A DNA stretch of 26,758 nt from Bacteroides sp. CAG:1076 (GCA_000436795.1 HF993272.1:1-26758), one strand, 5' to 3'; positions 7,983 to 15,935 are shown, counted from the stretch's first letter. Program-made: numbers and translations. The notes: generated by a model not told the origin, from the sequence alone.

Positions 7983-9212
7983 ATGAAGCGGATAAAAGTC
8001 ACACCTCCCAGCGAGGTAAACGCCGGCATCCAATTGCCTTCGTCGAAAAGCATCTGCAACCGCGCACTGATTATCAACGCCCTTGCCAAAGGAAACTGTC
8101 CTCCGGGAAACCTGTCCGACTGTGACGATACACGTGTCATGGTACAGGCCTTGCAACACATGCCGTCCATCATCGACATCATGGCGGCAGGTACAGCCAT
8201 GCGCTTTCTGACGGCTTTCCTCGCCGTAAGCGAAGGCACACACATCATTACCGGAACACAGCGCATGCAGCAACGCCCCATCAGCATACTGGTAAACGCA
8301 TTACGTACCTTAGGTGCCGACGTGGAATATGCCGGAAACGAGGGTTTCCCTCCGCTGCGGATTACGGGACGCAAGCTGGTGAACAGTGAAGTGATACTGC
8401 CGGGAAATGTCAGCTCGCAATATATCTCTGCCCTGCTGATGATAGGTCCGGTTCTGAAGAACGGGCTGAAACTCACGCTGACGGGAGAAATCGTATCACG
8501 TCCGTACATCGACCTTACCCTGAAGCTGATGCACGACTTTGGTGCCTGCGTAACATGGGTAGGCGAAAACCAACTGGAAGTGAAGCCTCAGTCTTACCGG
8601 GCAGTACCTTACTACGTAGAAAGCGACTGGAGTGCGGCTTCGTACTGGTATGAGATCTGCGCACTGTCGGAAAAGGCAATTGTCTGCCTGCCGGGGTTGT
8701 TCCGCGAAAGTCCGCAGGGCGATTCGGAAGTGGCACGGCTGTTCGAGCAGTTGGGTGTGGAAACCGTTTACGGCAAACGAGAAATAACTCTCCGCAAGAC
8801 GGGAAAGGTTACGGCACGCATGGAATACGATTTCGTCAACCAGCCGGATCTGGCACAGACATTCGTAGTGACTTGTGCAGTGATGGGCATCCCCTTCCGC
8901 TTCTCCGGCCTGCAAAGCCTGAAGATCAAGGAAACCGACCGTATCGCTGCCCTGATAGCCGAGATGAAAAAGCTGGGATATGTCATCACAGAAAGCGAAG
9001 GTTCCGTATTGTCGTGGGACGGTACGCGCTGCACGCCCGAAACCTGCCCCTGCATCGATACTTACGAAGACCACCGCATGGCCATGGCATTCGCCCCTGC
9101 CTGCATACGGCTGGGAGATTTATACATCAACAATCCGCAAGTCGTTACAAAATCATATCCGCACTACTGGGAAAACCTGGTACAAGCGGGCTTTAATATC
9201 ACGGAGGAATAA
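7983..9212 (+). CDS. aroA: 3-phosphoshikimate 1-carboxyvinyltransferase (EPSP synthase)
   Basis: This enzyme joins shikimate-3-phosphate and phosphoenolpyruvate in the shikimate pathway, in the cytoplasm. The 409-residue protein carries the family signatures in order: SKSICNRAL (K22, S23, R27), AAGTAMRF (68-75), QRPI with R98, GNVSSQY (S144, S145, Q146), NQPDLAQTF with the probable general base D289, LKIKETDRIAAL (E317, R320), EDHRMAMAF (R365) and K390. It is slightly shorter than the 427-residue E. coli enzyme. The PEP-site loop is unusual: E. coli has NAGTAMRP, here AAGTAMRF, so the positions of N94 and P101 are changed. The gene has its own -7 box and is followed after 6 bp by a small membrane protein gene, so aroA probably starts an operon running to 11200. 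Confidence 0.97.
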   Translation: MKRIKVTPPSEVNAGIQLPSSKSICNRALIINALAKGNCPPGNLSDCDDTRVMVQALQHMPSIIDIMAAGTAMRFLTAFLAVSEGTHIITGTQRMQQRPISILVNALRTLGADVEYAGNEGFPPLRITGRKLVNSEVILPGNVSSQYISALLMIGPVLKNGLKLTLTGEIVSRPYIDLTLKLMHDFGACVTWVGENQLEVKPQSYRAVPYYVESDWSAASYWYEICALSEKAIVCLPGLFRESPQGDSEVARLFEQLGVETVYGKREITLRKTGKVTARMEYDFVNQPDLAQTFVVTCAVMGIPFRFSGLQSLKIKETDRIAALIAEMKKLGYVITESEGSVLSWDGTRCTPETCPCIDTYEDHRMAMAFAPACIRLGDLYINNPQVVTKSYPHYWENLVQAGFNITEE

Positions 9213-9218
9213 ATTATC

Positions 9219-9638
9219 ATGTGGATACTTATCGTCATACTGGCAGGAGTGGTCCTCTTCGGACTGATTGCCGGATATTTCTACAACCGGAACATACAAA
9301 AGAAAATAGACAGTGGAGAGCTGAAGGAAGCTCCTCCCGTCGTAACGGTAGACAGTGAATGTTGCGGACAGCATCAGATTTGCGAAAAGGAAAGTCTGCT
9401 GGCTGCCGTAAGCAAACAGATAGAATACTACGACGACGAGGAACTGGACCGCTTCAAGGGACATCCTTCCGACGGATATACGGAAGAGGAAATCGAAGAG
9501 TTCCGCGACATCCTGTACTCCATGCAGGAAGTCGACGTGGCAGGATGGAGCCGGAGCCTGCAACTCCGCGGCATCGAACTGCCCGACGAACTGAAAGACG
9601 AACTTTTCCTTATCGTAGGCGAACGAAGATTTCACTAA
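9219..9638 (+). CDS. Small membrane-anchored protein, 139 residues, unknown function
   Basis: One N-terminal hydrophobic helix (MWILIVILAGVVLFGLIAGYF) is followed by a charged segment, so the protein is probably anchored in the inner membrane with the rest cytoplasmic; topology is uncertain. A Cys pair and third Cys (ECCGQHQIC, about residues 47-55) could bind a metal. The remainder is acidic and helical (YYDDEELDRF, DGYTEEEIEEFRDILYSM), ending in a short part rich in Leu and charged residues. The ATG lies 6 bp after the aroA stop, and GGAGGA at 9203-9208 inside the end of aroA can act as ribosome binding site, so translational coupling with aroA is likely. The permease gene follows after 39 bp. 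I recognise no family and assign no function. Confidence 0.85.
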   Translation: MWILIVILAGVVLFGLIAGYFYNRNIQKKIDSGELKEAPPVVTVDSECCGQHQICEKESLLAAVSKQIEYYDDEELDRFKGHPSDGYTEEEIEEFRDILYSMQEVDVAGWSRSLQLRGIELPDELKDELFLIVGERRFH

Positions 9639-9677
9639 TCTTTCCGCCCTGTCTGTTTCACTACCGAATACAACTCT

Positions 9678-10493
9678 ATGGATTTATTAGAACTGTTGCA
9701 ATATACTTTTTTCCAGCATGCCCTGCTGGGTAGTCTGTTTGCCAGCATCGCCTGCGGCATCATCGGAACGTATATCGTTACCCGACGGCTGGTATTCATC
9801 AGCGGAGGCATTACCCATGCTTCCTTCGGAGGTATCGGTATCGGACTTTATACGGGCATCTCTCCCCTGCTTACGGCTGCTGTCTTTGCGGTCTTGTCGG
9901 CCTTCGGTGTGGAATGGCTGAGCAAGCGGAGCGACATGCGCGAAGATTCTGCCATTGCTGTATTCTGGACGTTCGGCATGGCCATCGGAATCATCTTCAG
10001 CTTTCTGGCACCGGGATTCACCCCCGACCTGTCGTCGTTCCTGTTCGGAAACATCCTGACCATTACGCAAGGCGACATTATCCTGCTGGGAATACTGAGC
10101 GTATTGCTGATTGCATTCTTCTCGCTGTTCCTGCGTCCCATCGTAGCCATCGCATTCGACCGTGAGTTCGCACGTTCGCAGCACCTGCCCGTGGCTACTT
10201 TCGAATACCTGCTCATGATGTTCATCGCACTGACCATCGTGTCGTGCCTGCGCATGGTAGGTATCGTGCTTGCCATCTCGCTGCTCACCCTGCCCCAGAT
10301 GACTGCCAACCTGTTTACCAACCGTTTCAAGAACATCATCTGGCTGTCCATCGGCATCGGCTACATCAGTTGCCTGGGCGGACTGCTGTTCTCGTACAAA
10401 TACCAGATACCCTCGGGAGCTGCCATTATCTTTGTTTCGATTCTGATATACGTTGCAGCAAAAATCTGCCGGCAGTTCCGTAAACAGGAATAA
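9678..10493 (+). CDS. ABC-3 family metal transporter permease (ZnuB/TroC-like)
   Basis: The 271-residue protein is almost entirely hydrophobic with seven to nine predicted membrane helices. It fits the ABC-3 permease family for Zn2+, Mn2+ or Fe2+ uptake: an N-terminal FFQHALLGSLFASIACGIIG, then TYIVTRRLVFISGGITHASF with the family SGGITHASFGG turn (about residues 37-47), and a late MVGIVLAISLLTLPQMTANL helix with the LLTLPQ signature. Such permeases need an ATPase and a substrate-binding lipoprotein, and neither is adjacent here. It probably pairs with subunits encoded elsewhere. It lies in the aroA-to-tsaE gene run; a new -7 box begins 18 bp after its stop. Metal specificity cannot be read from the sequence. 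Confidence 0.92.
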   Translation: MDLLELLQYTFFQHALLGSLFASIACGIIGTYIVTRRLVFISGGITHASFGGIGIGLYTGISPLLTAAVFAVLSAFGVEWLSKRSDMREDSAIAVFWTFGMAIGIIFSFLAPGFTPDLSSFLFGNILTITQGDIILLGILSVLLIAFFSLFLRPIVAIAFDREFARSQHLPVATFEYLLMMFIALTIVSCLRMVGIVLAISLLTLPQMTANLFTNRFKNIIWLSIGIGYISCLGGLLFSYKYQIPSGAAIIFVSILIYVAAKICRQFRKQE

Positions 10494-10511
10494 TTATTCC
10501 CGATTTTTACT

Positions 10512-10519
10512 TACTTTTG
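10512..10519 (+). promoter_or_regulatory. -7 box upstream of tsaE
   Basis: TACTTTTG matches TAnnTTTG and lies 24 bp before the tsaE ATG, suggesting that tsaE and the following small gene can be transcribed separately from the permease. No clear -33 element is visible. Confidence 0.45.
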
Positions 10520-10543
10520 CAGTAATTCAAAAAACAGATACTT

Positions 10544-10969
10544 ATGGAAATTAAAATTACTTCTCTCGACCATATCCACGAAGCTGCCAAAGAGTTTATC
10601 GCAGCCATGGGTGACAATACCGTGTTTGCTTTCTACGGAAAGATGGGAGCTGGAAAAACAACTTTCACCAAAGCTATATGCGAAGAACTGGGAGTGACCG
10701 ATGTCATCAACTCACCGACATTCGCCATCGTCAACGAATACCGTTCGGAAACAACCGGCGAACTGATTTATCACTTCGACTTCTATCGTATCAAGAAGCT
10801 GGAAGAGGTATACGACATGGGGTACGAAGACTACTTCTACAGCGGCGCCTTGTGTTTCATCGAATGGCCGGAACTGATAGAAGACCTGCTGCCGGGCAAT
10901 GCCGTAAAGGTATACATTGAGGAAAACGAAGACGGAAGCCGTACGGTCCGCTTCGATGCTGAAGAATAA
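10544..10969 (+). CDS. tsaE: tRNA N6-threonylcarbamoyladenosine biosynthesis ATPase TsaE
   Basis: TsaE is the small P-loop ATPase that works with TsaB and TsaD to put the threonylcarbamoyl group on A37 of tRNAs reading ANN codons. The 141-residue protein has the normal length. The Walker A loop is GKMGAGKT at residues 32-39, followed by the family segments [11 protein letters not shown] (56-66), [12 protein letters not shown] (77-88) and [13 protein letters not shown] (105-117). Part of this family diagnosis rests on the FDFYR and EWPE motifs. The start ATG is preceded by its own -7 box. A small Imm17-like membrane protein gene follows after 9 bp, probably in the same transcript. Confidence 0.96.
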   Translation: MEIKITSLDHIHEAAKEFIAAMGDNTVFAFYGKMGAGKTTFTKAICEELGVTDVINSPTFAIVNEYRSETTGELIYHFDFYRIKKLEEVYDMGYEDYFYSGALCFIEWPELIEDLLPGNAVKVYIEENEDGSRTVRFDAEE

Positions 10970-10978
10970 TCCCAAGCC

Positions 10979-11200
10979 ATGGCTACACATTACGTCATAC
11001 AAGCCATATTCGTCATTGTAGGGCTGCTGGCTGTGCTGGCTGCCCTGTTCAACTGGGACTGGTTCTTTACTGCCCGCAACACACAGTTCATTGTTGCCAA
11101 TGCAGGAAGAACCCGTGCACGCTTGTTTTATGCCGCCATCGGCCTGCTGATGATTGCCACAGGAGTATTCTTCTTCCTTTCCATTCAGGGATATATATAA
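10979..11200 (+). CDS. Small two-TM protein, Imm17-like
   Basis: A 73-residue protein with two hydrophobic helices: residues 7-24 (IQAIFVIVGLLAVLAALF) and about 49-69 (LFYAAIGLLMIATGVFFFLS). Between them is a short loop (NWDWFFTARNTQFIVANAGR) with a W-D-W-F motif and several Arg. From memory it resembles proteins labelled immunity 17 family in Bacteroides, a name from polymorphic-toxin surveys. No toxin gene is nearby, and the gene sits 9 bp after tsaE, so a housekeeping membrane role is at least as likely. It ends the plus-strand run; a terminator follows 46 bp downstream. Confidence 0.8.
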   Translation: MATHYVIQAIFVIVGLLAVLAALFNWDWFFTARNTQFIVANAGRTRARLFYAAIGLLMIATGVFFFLSIQGYI

Positions 11201-11246
11201 TCAGGAATAAACATCGGGAGAACTCAAAAGGTTCCTCCTCACACTT

Positions 11247-11279
11247 AACCGGAAATTTGTACAAATTTTCGGTTTTTTT
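11247..11279 (+). terminator. Rho-independent terminator after the tsaE unit
   Basis: A 13-bp stem (11247-11259 with 11262-11274, one G-T wobble, 2-nt apparent loop so the top pairs are probably open) is followed by Ts at 11275-11279. It closes the plus-strand block from aroA to the Imm17-like gene. Confidence 0.85.
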
Positions 11280-11312
11280 GTACAAAAAACAAAAAGGATG
11301 TCGTGATAACAC

Positions 11313-11363
11313 AAAAAATCCGCACAAGTCTATGCCGGAACTTTCAGGCATGACTTATGCGGA
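11313..11363 (-). terminator. Rho-independent terminator of the TonB-dependent receptor unit
   Basis: On the minus strand a long hairpin (arms 11347-11363 and 11319-11336, one wobble and a one-base bulge, loop about 10 nt) is followed by six Ts (complement of 11313-11318). It lies 36 bp after the receptor stop. Confidence 0.85.
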
Positions 11364-11398
11364 AATCTCAAACTTAAAATATTATTTCAGGAATAAGG

Positions 11399-14128
11399 TT
11401 AGAACCCAATCTTAAACTGCAAACCGATAACGGAACGACTGCCGCCTACAAAAGTAGGATAATTGATCTGACGACCGGTATTGCCCGCATCGACTATATA
11501 CTCCGTATCGAATACATTCTTGCCGAAAGCACCGATCTCGTAATACACGTTCTTGGGCTGGAAACGATATCCGGCAGTAAAATTGGCCAGTCCGTAACCG
11601 TCTTGTGTAAGTTCCGGTTCGTTGCTGTCTTCAAAGTATACCTTCGACTTATACGAGTAAGTGGGGCGGAAATAGATCTGAGAGGTCTTTCCCGTAGGAA
11701 CAGTTACATCCAGTCCGACCGAGAAACTATGCTTAGGAGTCAGTCGGAAACGATTACCTGCATATTCCTGTTCGATTCCGTTCTCATCCTTCTCGTTGAA
11801 CTTACCGTCGATGTAGGCATAATTTCCAAAGATATTCAGGTACCGGCAAGGAGCATAACTCAATCCGGCTTCCACACCAAAGGAATGAGCCTTTCCGGCA
11901 TCGTCTGCCACATACTTGCTGGAAAGCTGGTCGAAACGCGTCGTCTGGAAATGATTCCAGTCGTAATAATATGCACACAGGTCGTAGTTCAGCCGTCCGT
12001 TCAGCAAGGCACCCTTCACGCCAGCTTCGTAACTATAGATAATCTCAGGAGCCAGCCGCGACAAGTCGTCCGGATCGTTGTTATAATAAATCACACCGGG
12101 ACGTCTGCCTCGAGATACACTGACATAGAAATTGTTCCGCTTATACATATAGTTCAGGGCTACACGTCCCACCCATGAGAAATAATCGTCGGAAGCAGCG
12201 ACTTTCTGTCCGCCGGCTGTGGGATGATATATCAGGGATCCAAATACTCCGGGAACAGTCGTCGATGAATATGCCGAATACAGATGCTCGTATGTACCTC
12301 TCAGTCCTACGGTCAGAGAAAGACCTTTTACCAGCTTGAAGGTACCATCGGCAAACACTTCTACCGCCTGATTGGTTCCGTAATTGGTTCCATTTTCAGA
12401 ATAATCGTCGGGAAGCGACTGGTTGGAAACGCCTTTCAAAGTAGCCAGAATCGTCTGCCCCTGTGTACCCAGTCCGCCAAGCAACTGGTCGAGATCCATT
12501 CCAGCCATAGCCAGCGCCGCCTTCAGGTCGCCATAGATATCGGGTGTGGCAGTAGTCTGTGCCGGTTTCCCGTTTCCGTCGACCAGCGGTGTATCGGGGA
12601 ACCATTTACCCATCAACTGGTTCATCGTACTTTCTACTACCGGACGCAACTGTTCGGGAAGCTGCGAGGTAAGCAGTGGCAAGAATCCGTTCAGCAGTTC
12701 GGTAAACTGTCCTTTCAGATTGCCTTGTATATATACAGGGTACATATTCTGCATATTGGTATGTGCGATTACTTCCTGCGAAGAATGTTCAAAGAAATAA
12801 CTGGCACCTACAAATCCCGAAAAACGTTTCCGGCTATCGTAGTTGAAACGGAACTCCTGACTGAACTGTGTTCCCTTGGCTTTTTCCTGACAAGCCAGTA
12901 AAGGCACATATGTACCATCGGCATCGAACGTTTCATCCGACTGGAATGCACGGAAGCCGGTAATGGAAGACATCTTCCAGTTATCGTTCAGGGTATGGTC
13001 GGCCAGGAACGTAGCTCCGCCTACATGACGCTTGATGCCCAGATCATCTCCCTCCTCCAGATTGGCAGGACGGTTCGGGTCGGGATTGCCATACTCCGGC
13101 TTATTGGTCTTAAATGAGGTACCGGGATAATTATCGTGCTGATAGTCCAGAATCAGATCGAAAGAAGTCTGGTCGTTTGCCCACAGCTTGGTAGAGTTTC
13201 GTAGGGCAATGGCATTTTTCCCATTCAGTCTGCCTCCGGCATCGTTTCGGATAAATCCGTCACGCTGATCGTACGAGAAAGCGAACCGGTTGGCAAGTTT
13301 ACCTTTTACCAGCGGCGTATTGATAAACCCGTTTGCCAGCTTCTGGTTATAAGTTCCGTACCCCAAAGACAACTCTCCGCTCAGCTTGTCCACCGGTTTG
13401 TTGCGGATAACATGTATACCGCCTATTTCGGCTCCTCTGCCAAACAACGTTCCCTGCGGACCTTTTACGACCTCTACACGCTCCAGGTCGAAAAGTTCGA
13501 CAGCCGAAGCACGCGAGCGCGAGATGGAAACTCCATCCTGAAAGACGGAAACACGTGGCTGCGAATAGGAAGCCCCGTCGTCTGAGGTAACTCCACGGAT
13601 AACGTAACCCGGATTGTTCGGACTCTGCAACTGAATCTGTACACCCGGAATAAACTGTGCCACCTCATCAAACTGATGCAGGTTCAGCTTACTGAGGCTG
13701 TTTCCCGAAACGGCACTGACTGCCGCCGGTACCTCGATATTACTCTGCGACTTCTTCTGTGTCGTCACGATGACTTCTCCCAGCGTCTGCGTATCTTCCT
13801 TCAGAATGATATCCATTGTTCCCTTAGTAGCCACCTTCTCCACCGGATAATAGCCGATATACGAAAAGACCAGTTCCTCGCCCGGGGCAGTCTGAATGGT
13901 AAAGTTACCGTTTATGTCCGTACTGGTTCCCACTCCGCTATCCTTTACCAGAATATTGACGCCTGGAAGTGTTTCTCCTTTTTCGTTTGTAACCCTACCG
14001 ACAATCGTAGCCATTGCTTCGTTGGCAACTGTAGGCTGTAAAGATTCGGCTACAGCTGCAACTGGATAAAAGGCAGACAAAGACAGACTTCCTGCTGCCA
14101 GCACCATTCCTAAAATGTGTCTTACCAT
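11399..14128 (-). CDS. TonB-dependent outer membrane receptor with N-terminal CarboxypepD_reg-like domain
   Basis: The 909-residue protein has a signal peptide (to about residue 28), a carboxypeptidase-regulatory-like beta domain (about 41-111, with GRVTNEKGETLPGVNILVKD), a TonB-box-like LGEVIVTTQ (117-125), a plug domain (about 128-245, with VFQDGVSI, LFDLERVEVVKGPQGTLFG and GGIHVIRNKP) and a barrel ending in a terminal Phe (QFKIGF). It lacks a SusD partner, so it looks more like an iron-complex, cofactor or small-nutrient receptor than a SusC glycan transporter. Unusually, about residues 458-583 hold a low-aromatic, helix-favouring stretch rich in Leu, Met and Gln (such as GQFTELLNGFLPLLTSQLPE) in place of a normal barrel loop. 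The gene starts 19 bp after the phosphoesterase stop and shares its transcript. Substrate unknown. Confidence 0.95.
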   Translation of the reverse strand: MVRHILGMVLAAGSLSLSAFYPVAAVAESLQPTVANEAMATIVGRVTNEKGETLPGVNILVKDSGVGTSTDINGNFTIQTAPGEELVFSYIGYYPVEKVATKGTMDIILKEDTQTLGEVIVTTQKKSQSNIEVPAAVSAVSGNSLSKLNLHQFDEVAQFIPGVQIQLQSPNNPGYVIRGVTSDDGASYSQPRVSVFQDGVSISRSRASAVELFDLERVEVVKGPQGTLFGRGAEIGGIHVIRNKPVDKLSGELSLGYGTYNQKLANGFINTPLVKGKLANRFAFSYDQRDGFIRNDAGGRLNGKNAIALRNSTKLWANDQTSFDLILDYQHDNYPGTSFKTNKPEYGNPDPNRPANLEEGDDLGIKRHVGGATFLADHTLNDNWKMSSITGFRAFQSDETFDADGTYVPLLACQEKAKGTQFSQEFRFNYDSRKRFSGFVGASYFFEHSSQEVIAHTNMQNMYPVYIQGNLKGQFTELLNGFLPLLTSQLPEQLRPVVESTMNQLMGKWFPDTPLVDGNGKPAQTTATPDIYGDLKAALAMAGMDLDQLLGGLGTQGQTILATLKGVSNQSLPDDYSENGTNYGTNQAVEVFADGTFKLVKGLSLTVGLRGTYEHLYSAYSSTTVPGVFGSLIYHPTAGGQKVAASDDYFSWVGRVALNYMYKRNNFYVSVSRGRRPGVIYYNNDPDDLSRLAPEIIYSYEAGVKGALLNGRLNYDLCAYYYDWNHFQTTRFDQLSSKYVADDAGKAHSFGVEAGLSYAPCRYLNIFGNYAYIDGKFNEKDENGIEQEYAGNRFRLTPKHSFSVGLDVTVPTGKTSQIYFRPTYSYKSKVYFEDSNEPELTQDGYGLANFTAGYRFQPKNVYYEIGAFGKNVFDTEYIVDAGNTGRQINYPTFVGGSRSVIGLQFKIGF

Positions 14129-14147
14129 AAGAAAAACTAATTAATAA

Positions 14148-15437
14148 TTATTTATTAAGTTTCAGAACGATATCGTTGTCTGCGGGAGTCAGGTCATGGA
14201 AAAAGCTCTTTCCCAGTACTTTCAGGGCAAAGGCATACTTCCATGAATAACGGCGTAAACTCCGGCATGATTTTTTCAACTCGCTTTTATAGGAGTCGGG
14301 CATCTTCTCATCCCCTTTCAGATGGGCTACATAGGCCTTGCTCAAGGTACTGCCAGCCTGTTGCCGGATGTCGTACGGTATACTGGCAGGAAGCATGTCG
14401 GATATGATGGTCTGTATTCCCGAACGGGCATAACGTATGGAAAGTTCGTTCAGCGTATTTACCCCCGACAAATGTTCCACACAGCGCGTACGTATGTTCA
14501 ATTCCGGATAACAGCAGGTCACAATCCGGACGGGCTGAGGGAAACTGACCGTAGAACCTGTTTCCACATCATAGACACATCGGTTTCCCTTTCCGAAAGC
14601 AGTAATGTCCTGTGCATGAAAATGTCCGGTAAAGACTACCCGAAGCCCCAGCTTGCCAAATTCTCTGGCATGTGATTTCCAGTCGTCTATCAGATAATCC
14701 TTCATAACCTTTCCCTGCCATTTCCAGTGTTCTACAATACCGTGGTGCATCATAGTCACTATCCGGCAATGCTGCCTGCGGGCTTCTTCTACCTGCCGGC
14801 GGATAAACTCCATAGTTTCCGGCTTGATACGTCCGCCGGTCACGCACACATTGTTGTCGAAATCATTTTCCTCGTATTTGCAGGCATCGATAGCCAGCAA
14901 CCAGGTATGCGAATCCAGCCGTGCCGTATAACTTAATGAATGAGGGTCGCGCGCCAGAGCCTCTCCGTAACCATAATCCTTATAGATACGGGCAAATTCG
15001 TCGGGAGTGACAGTTTCGGTACGACGTACCGTATCGCCCTCGAATATGACGGCATGCGGATTGTTTACATCGTGGTTTCCCGGTACGACAAATACCCGGC
15101 ATCCGTTTTCCCTTAATTGTTTCAGGTAATGATCTGCTACATACCGGTGTGAGATTTTTTCTCCATCCTTCGTCAGGTCGCCGCAGATAAAGACAAACTC
15201 CGGCTGTTCCTGTATCAGTACATGAACAGCCGAGTCGAGCAGCTCCGGACTTTGCTCCAACAGCTTTCTGTCGTGGATGATATAATTATCGAAAGCCTTC
15301 CCCGGTTTATCCAGCAACTCGGGAGCCATAAAATGAATATCCGACAATACTCCGATTTTAAATGCTGATGATTGTTGTGCCGCAACAGCCAATATGCCAA
15401 GCCAGCATACAGTTAATGCACTAATAATTGTTTTCAT
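14148..15437 (-). CDS. Secreted calcineurin-like metallophosphoesterase
   Basis: This 429-residue protein has a signal peptide (MKTIISALTVCWLGILAVAA, cleavage near residue 21). The dimetal phosphoesterase motifs come in order: LSDIH (D33, H35), GDLTKDG (D87), GNHD (N121, H122), MMHHG (H231, H232) and GHFH (H272, H274). The catalytic part spans about residues 26-290, and the last 140 residues are helical with no motif I know. The family covers phosphomonoesterases, cyclic-nucleotide and phospholipid diesterases, so the exact substrate is open. Being exported, it likely acts in the periplasm or outside the cell. It is the first gene of a two-gene operon with the TonB-dependent receptor, which suggests that it processes the ligand taken up by that receptor. 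Confidence 0.95.
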   Translation of the reverse strand: MKTIISALTVCWLGILAVAAQQSSAFKIGVLSDIHFMAPELLDKPGKAFDNYIIHDRKLLEQSPELLDSAVHVLIQEQPEFVFICGDLTKDGEKISHRYVADHYLKQLRENGCRVFVVPGNHDVNNPHAVIFEGDTVRRTETVTPDEFARIYKDYGYGEALARDPHSLSYTARLDSHTWLLAIDACKYEENDFDNNVCVTGGRIKPETMEFIRRQVEEARRQHCRIVTMMHHGIVEHWKWQGKVMKDYLIDDWKSHAREFGKLGLRVVFTGHFHAQDITAFGKGNRCVYDVETGSTVSFPQPVRIVTCCYPELNIRTRCVEHLSGVNTLNELSIRYARSGIQTIISDMLPASIPYDIRQQAGSTLSKAYVAHLKGDEKMPDSYKSELKKSCRSLRRYSWKYAFALKVLGKSFFHDLTPADNDIVLKLNK

Positions 15438-15459
15438 ACCTTTTCGTCTTTAGACACGG

Positions 15460-15467
15460 CGAAAATA
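15460..15467 (-). promoter_or_regulatory. Weak -7-like box upstream of the phosphoesterase gene
   Basis: On the minus strand TATTTTCG (15467 to 15460) differs at one position from TAnnTTTG and lies 22 bp before the ATG at 15437. No TTTG is seen at -33. A weak core promoter would fit a regulated operon, but this is only an inference. Confidence 0.3.
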
Positions 15468-15537
15468 GAGCGTATACAAGTCAGCAGAATAACGGAAATA
15501 TTACATTTCATTTACTTTCTGCATCCGGAAAGGACAT

Positions 15538-15577
15538 AAAAAAATCCGGTGACGTTTTTAAAAAACATCACCGGATT
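15538..15577 (-). terminator. Rho-independent terminator after the trxA unit
   Basis: On the minus strand a GC-rich stem (15566-15577 with 15543-15554, one G-T wobble) continues through an A/T-rich top, followed by seven Ts (complement of 15538-15544). It lies just after the stop of the acidic protein gene. Confidence 0.85.
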
Positions 15578-15599
15578 TCTCATTTATTCCGCCGACAAA

Positions 15600-15935
15600 T
15601 CAATCGACTTGTCCCAATGAATTTCCGTATTCCATTTCGCCCTGAACCACGAAGAATACATCGTCGGGGTCGAAAGGCCCCATGCCGTCTTTCTTGGACT
15701 CTTTGACTATGTAGTTTACAATTTCATCCTGGTCGATGTTGATGTAACCTTCGTCATCAGGTTGAGCGTCCAGACAACCACTGGTGGTATAATAGTCTAC
15801 TATCAAGTCGAGAATGTAATACAGATCGTCGTCCGTAAACTTCTCTTTCAGTTCCTGAGGCAAATAGTTCTTTATAAACTCGATGGTCTTTTCATCGTCC
15901 TCATCTTCCAACAAGAAATCGTCATCCATACTCAT
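15600..15935 (-). CDS. Small acidic conserved protein downstream of thioredoxin
   Basis: A 111-residue, strongly acidic protein (start MSMDDDFLLEDEDDEKTIEF) with no signal peptide or membrane helix. It looks helical: ATIEF-like amphipathic segments, LYYILDLIVDYY (about residues 38-49) and DEIVNYIVKES (about 69-79). The C-terminal part has DPDDVFFVVQGEMEYGNS. I do not recognise a named family. It starts 23 bp after the trxA stop and is followed directly by a terminator, so it is the last gene of a trxA unit. Start may be Met1 (15935) or Met3 (15929). An interaction with thioredoxin is possible but nothing in the sequence shows it; the single Cys (residue 54, in SGCLDAQ) cannot form a CxxC pair. 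Confidence 0.85.
   Translation of the reverse strand: MSMDDDFLLEDEDDEKTIEFIKNYLPQELKEKFTDDDLYYILDLIVDYYTTSGCLDAQPDDEGYINIDQDEIVNYIVKESKKDGMGPFDPDDVFFVVQGEMEYGNSLGQVD

Noticed and set aside
10487..10500. Perfect 14-bp palindrome at the end of the permease gene.
   Set aside because: It is AT-rich, includes the stop codon and has no T tract, so it is not a convincing terminator or operator; it may be chance.
10979..11200. Toxin-immunity locus suggested by the Imm17-like protein.
   Set aside because: No toxin, Rhs, Hcp, VgrG or effector gene is present; the neighbours are housekeeping genes.
11399..14128. SusC/SusD-type glycan utilisation locus.
   Set aside because: No SusD, glycoside hydrolase or hybrid sensor gene is present, and the plug and barrel look more like an iron-complex or cofactor type receptor.
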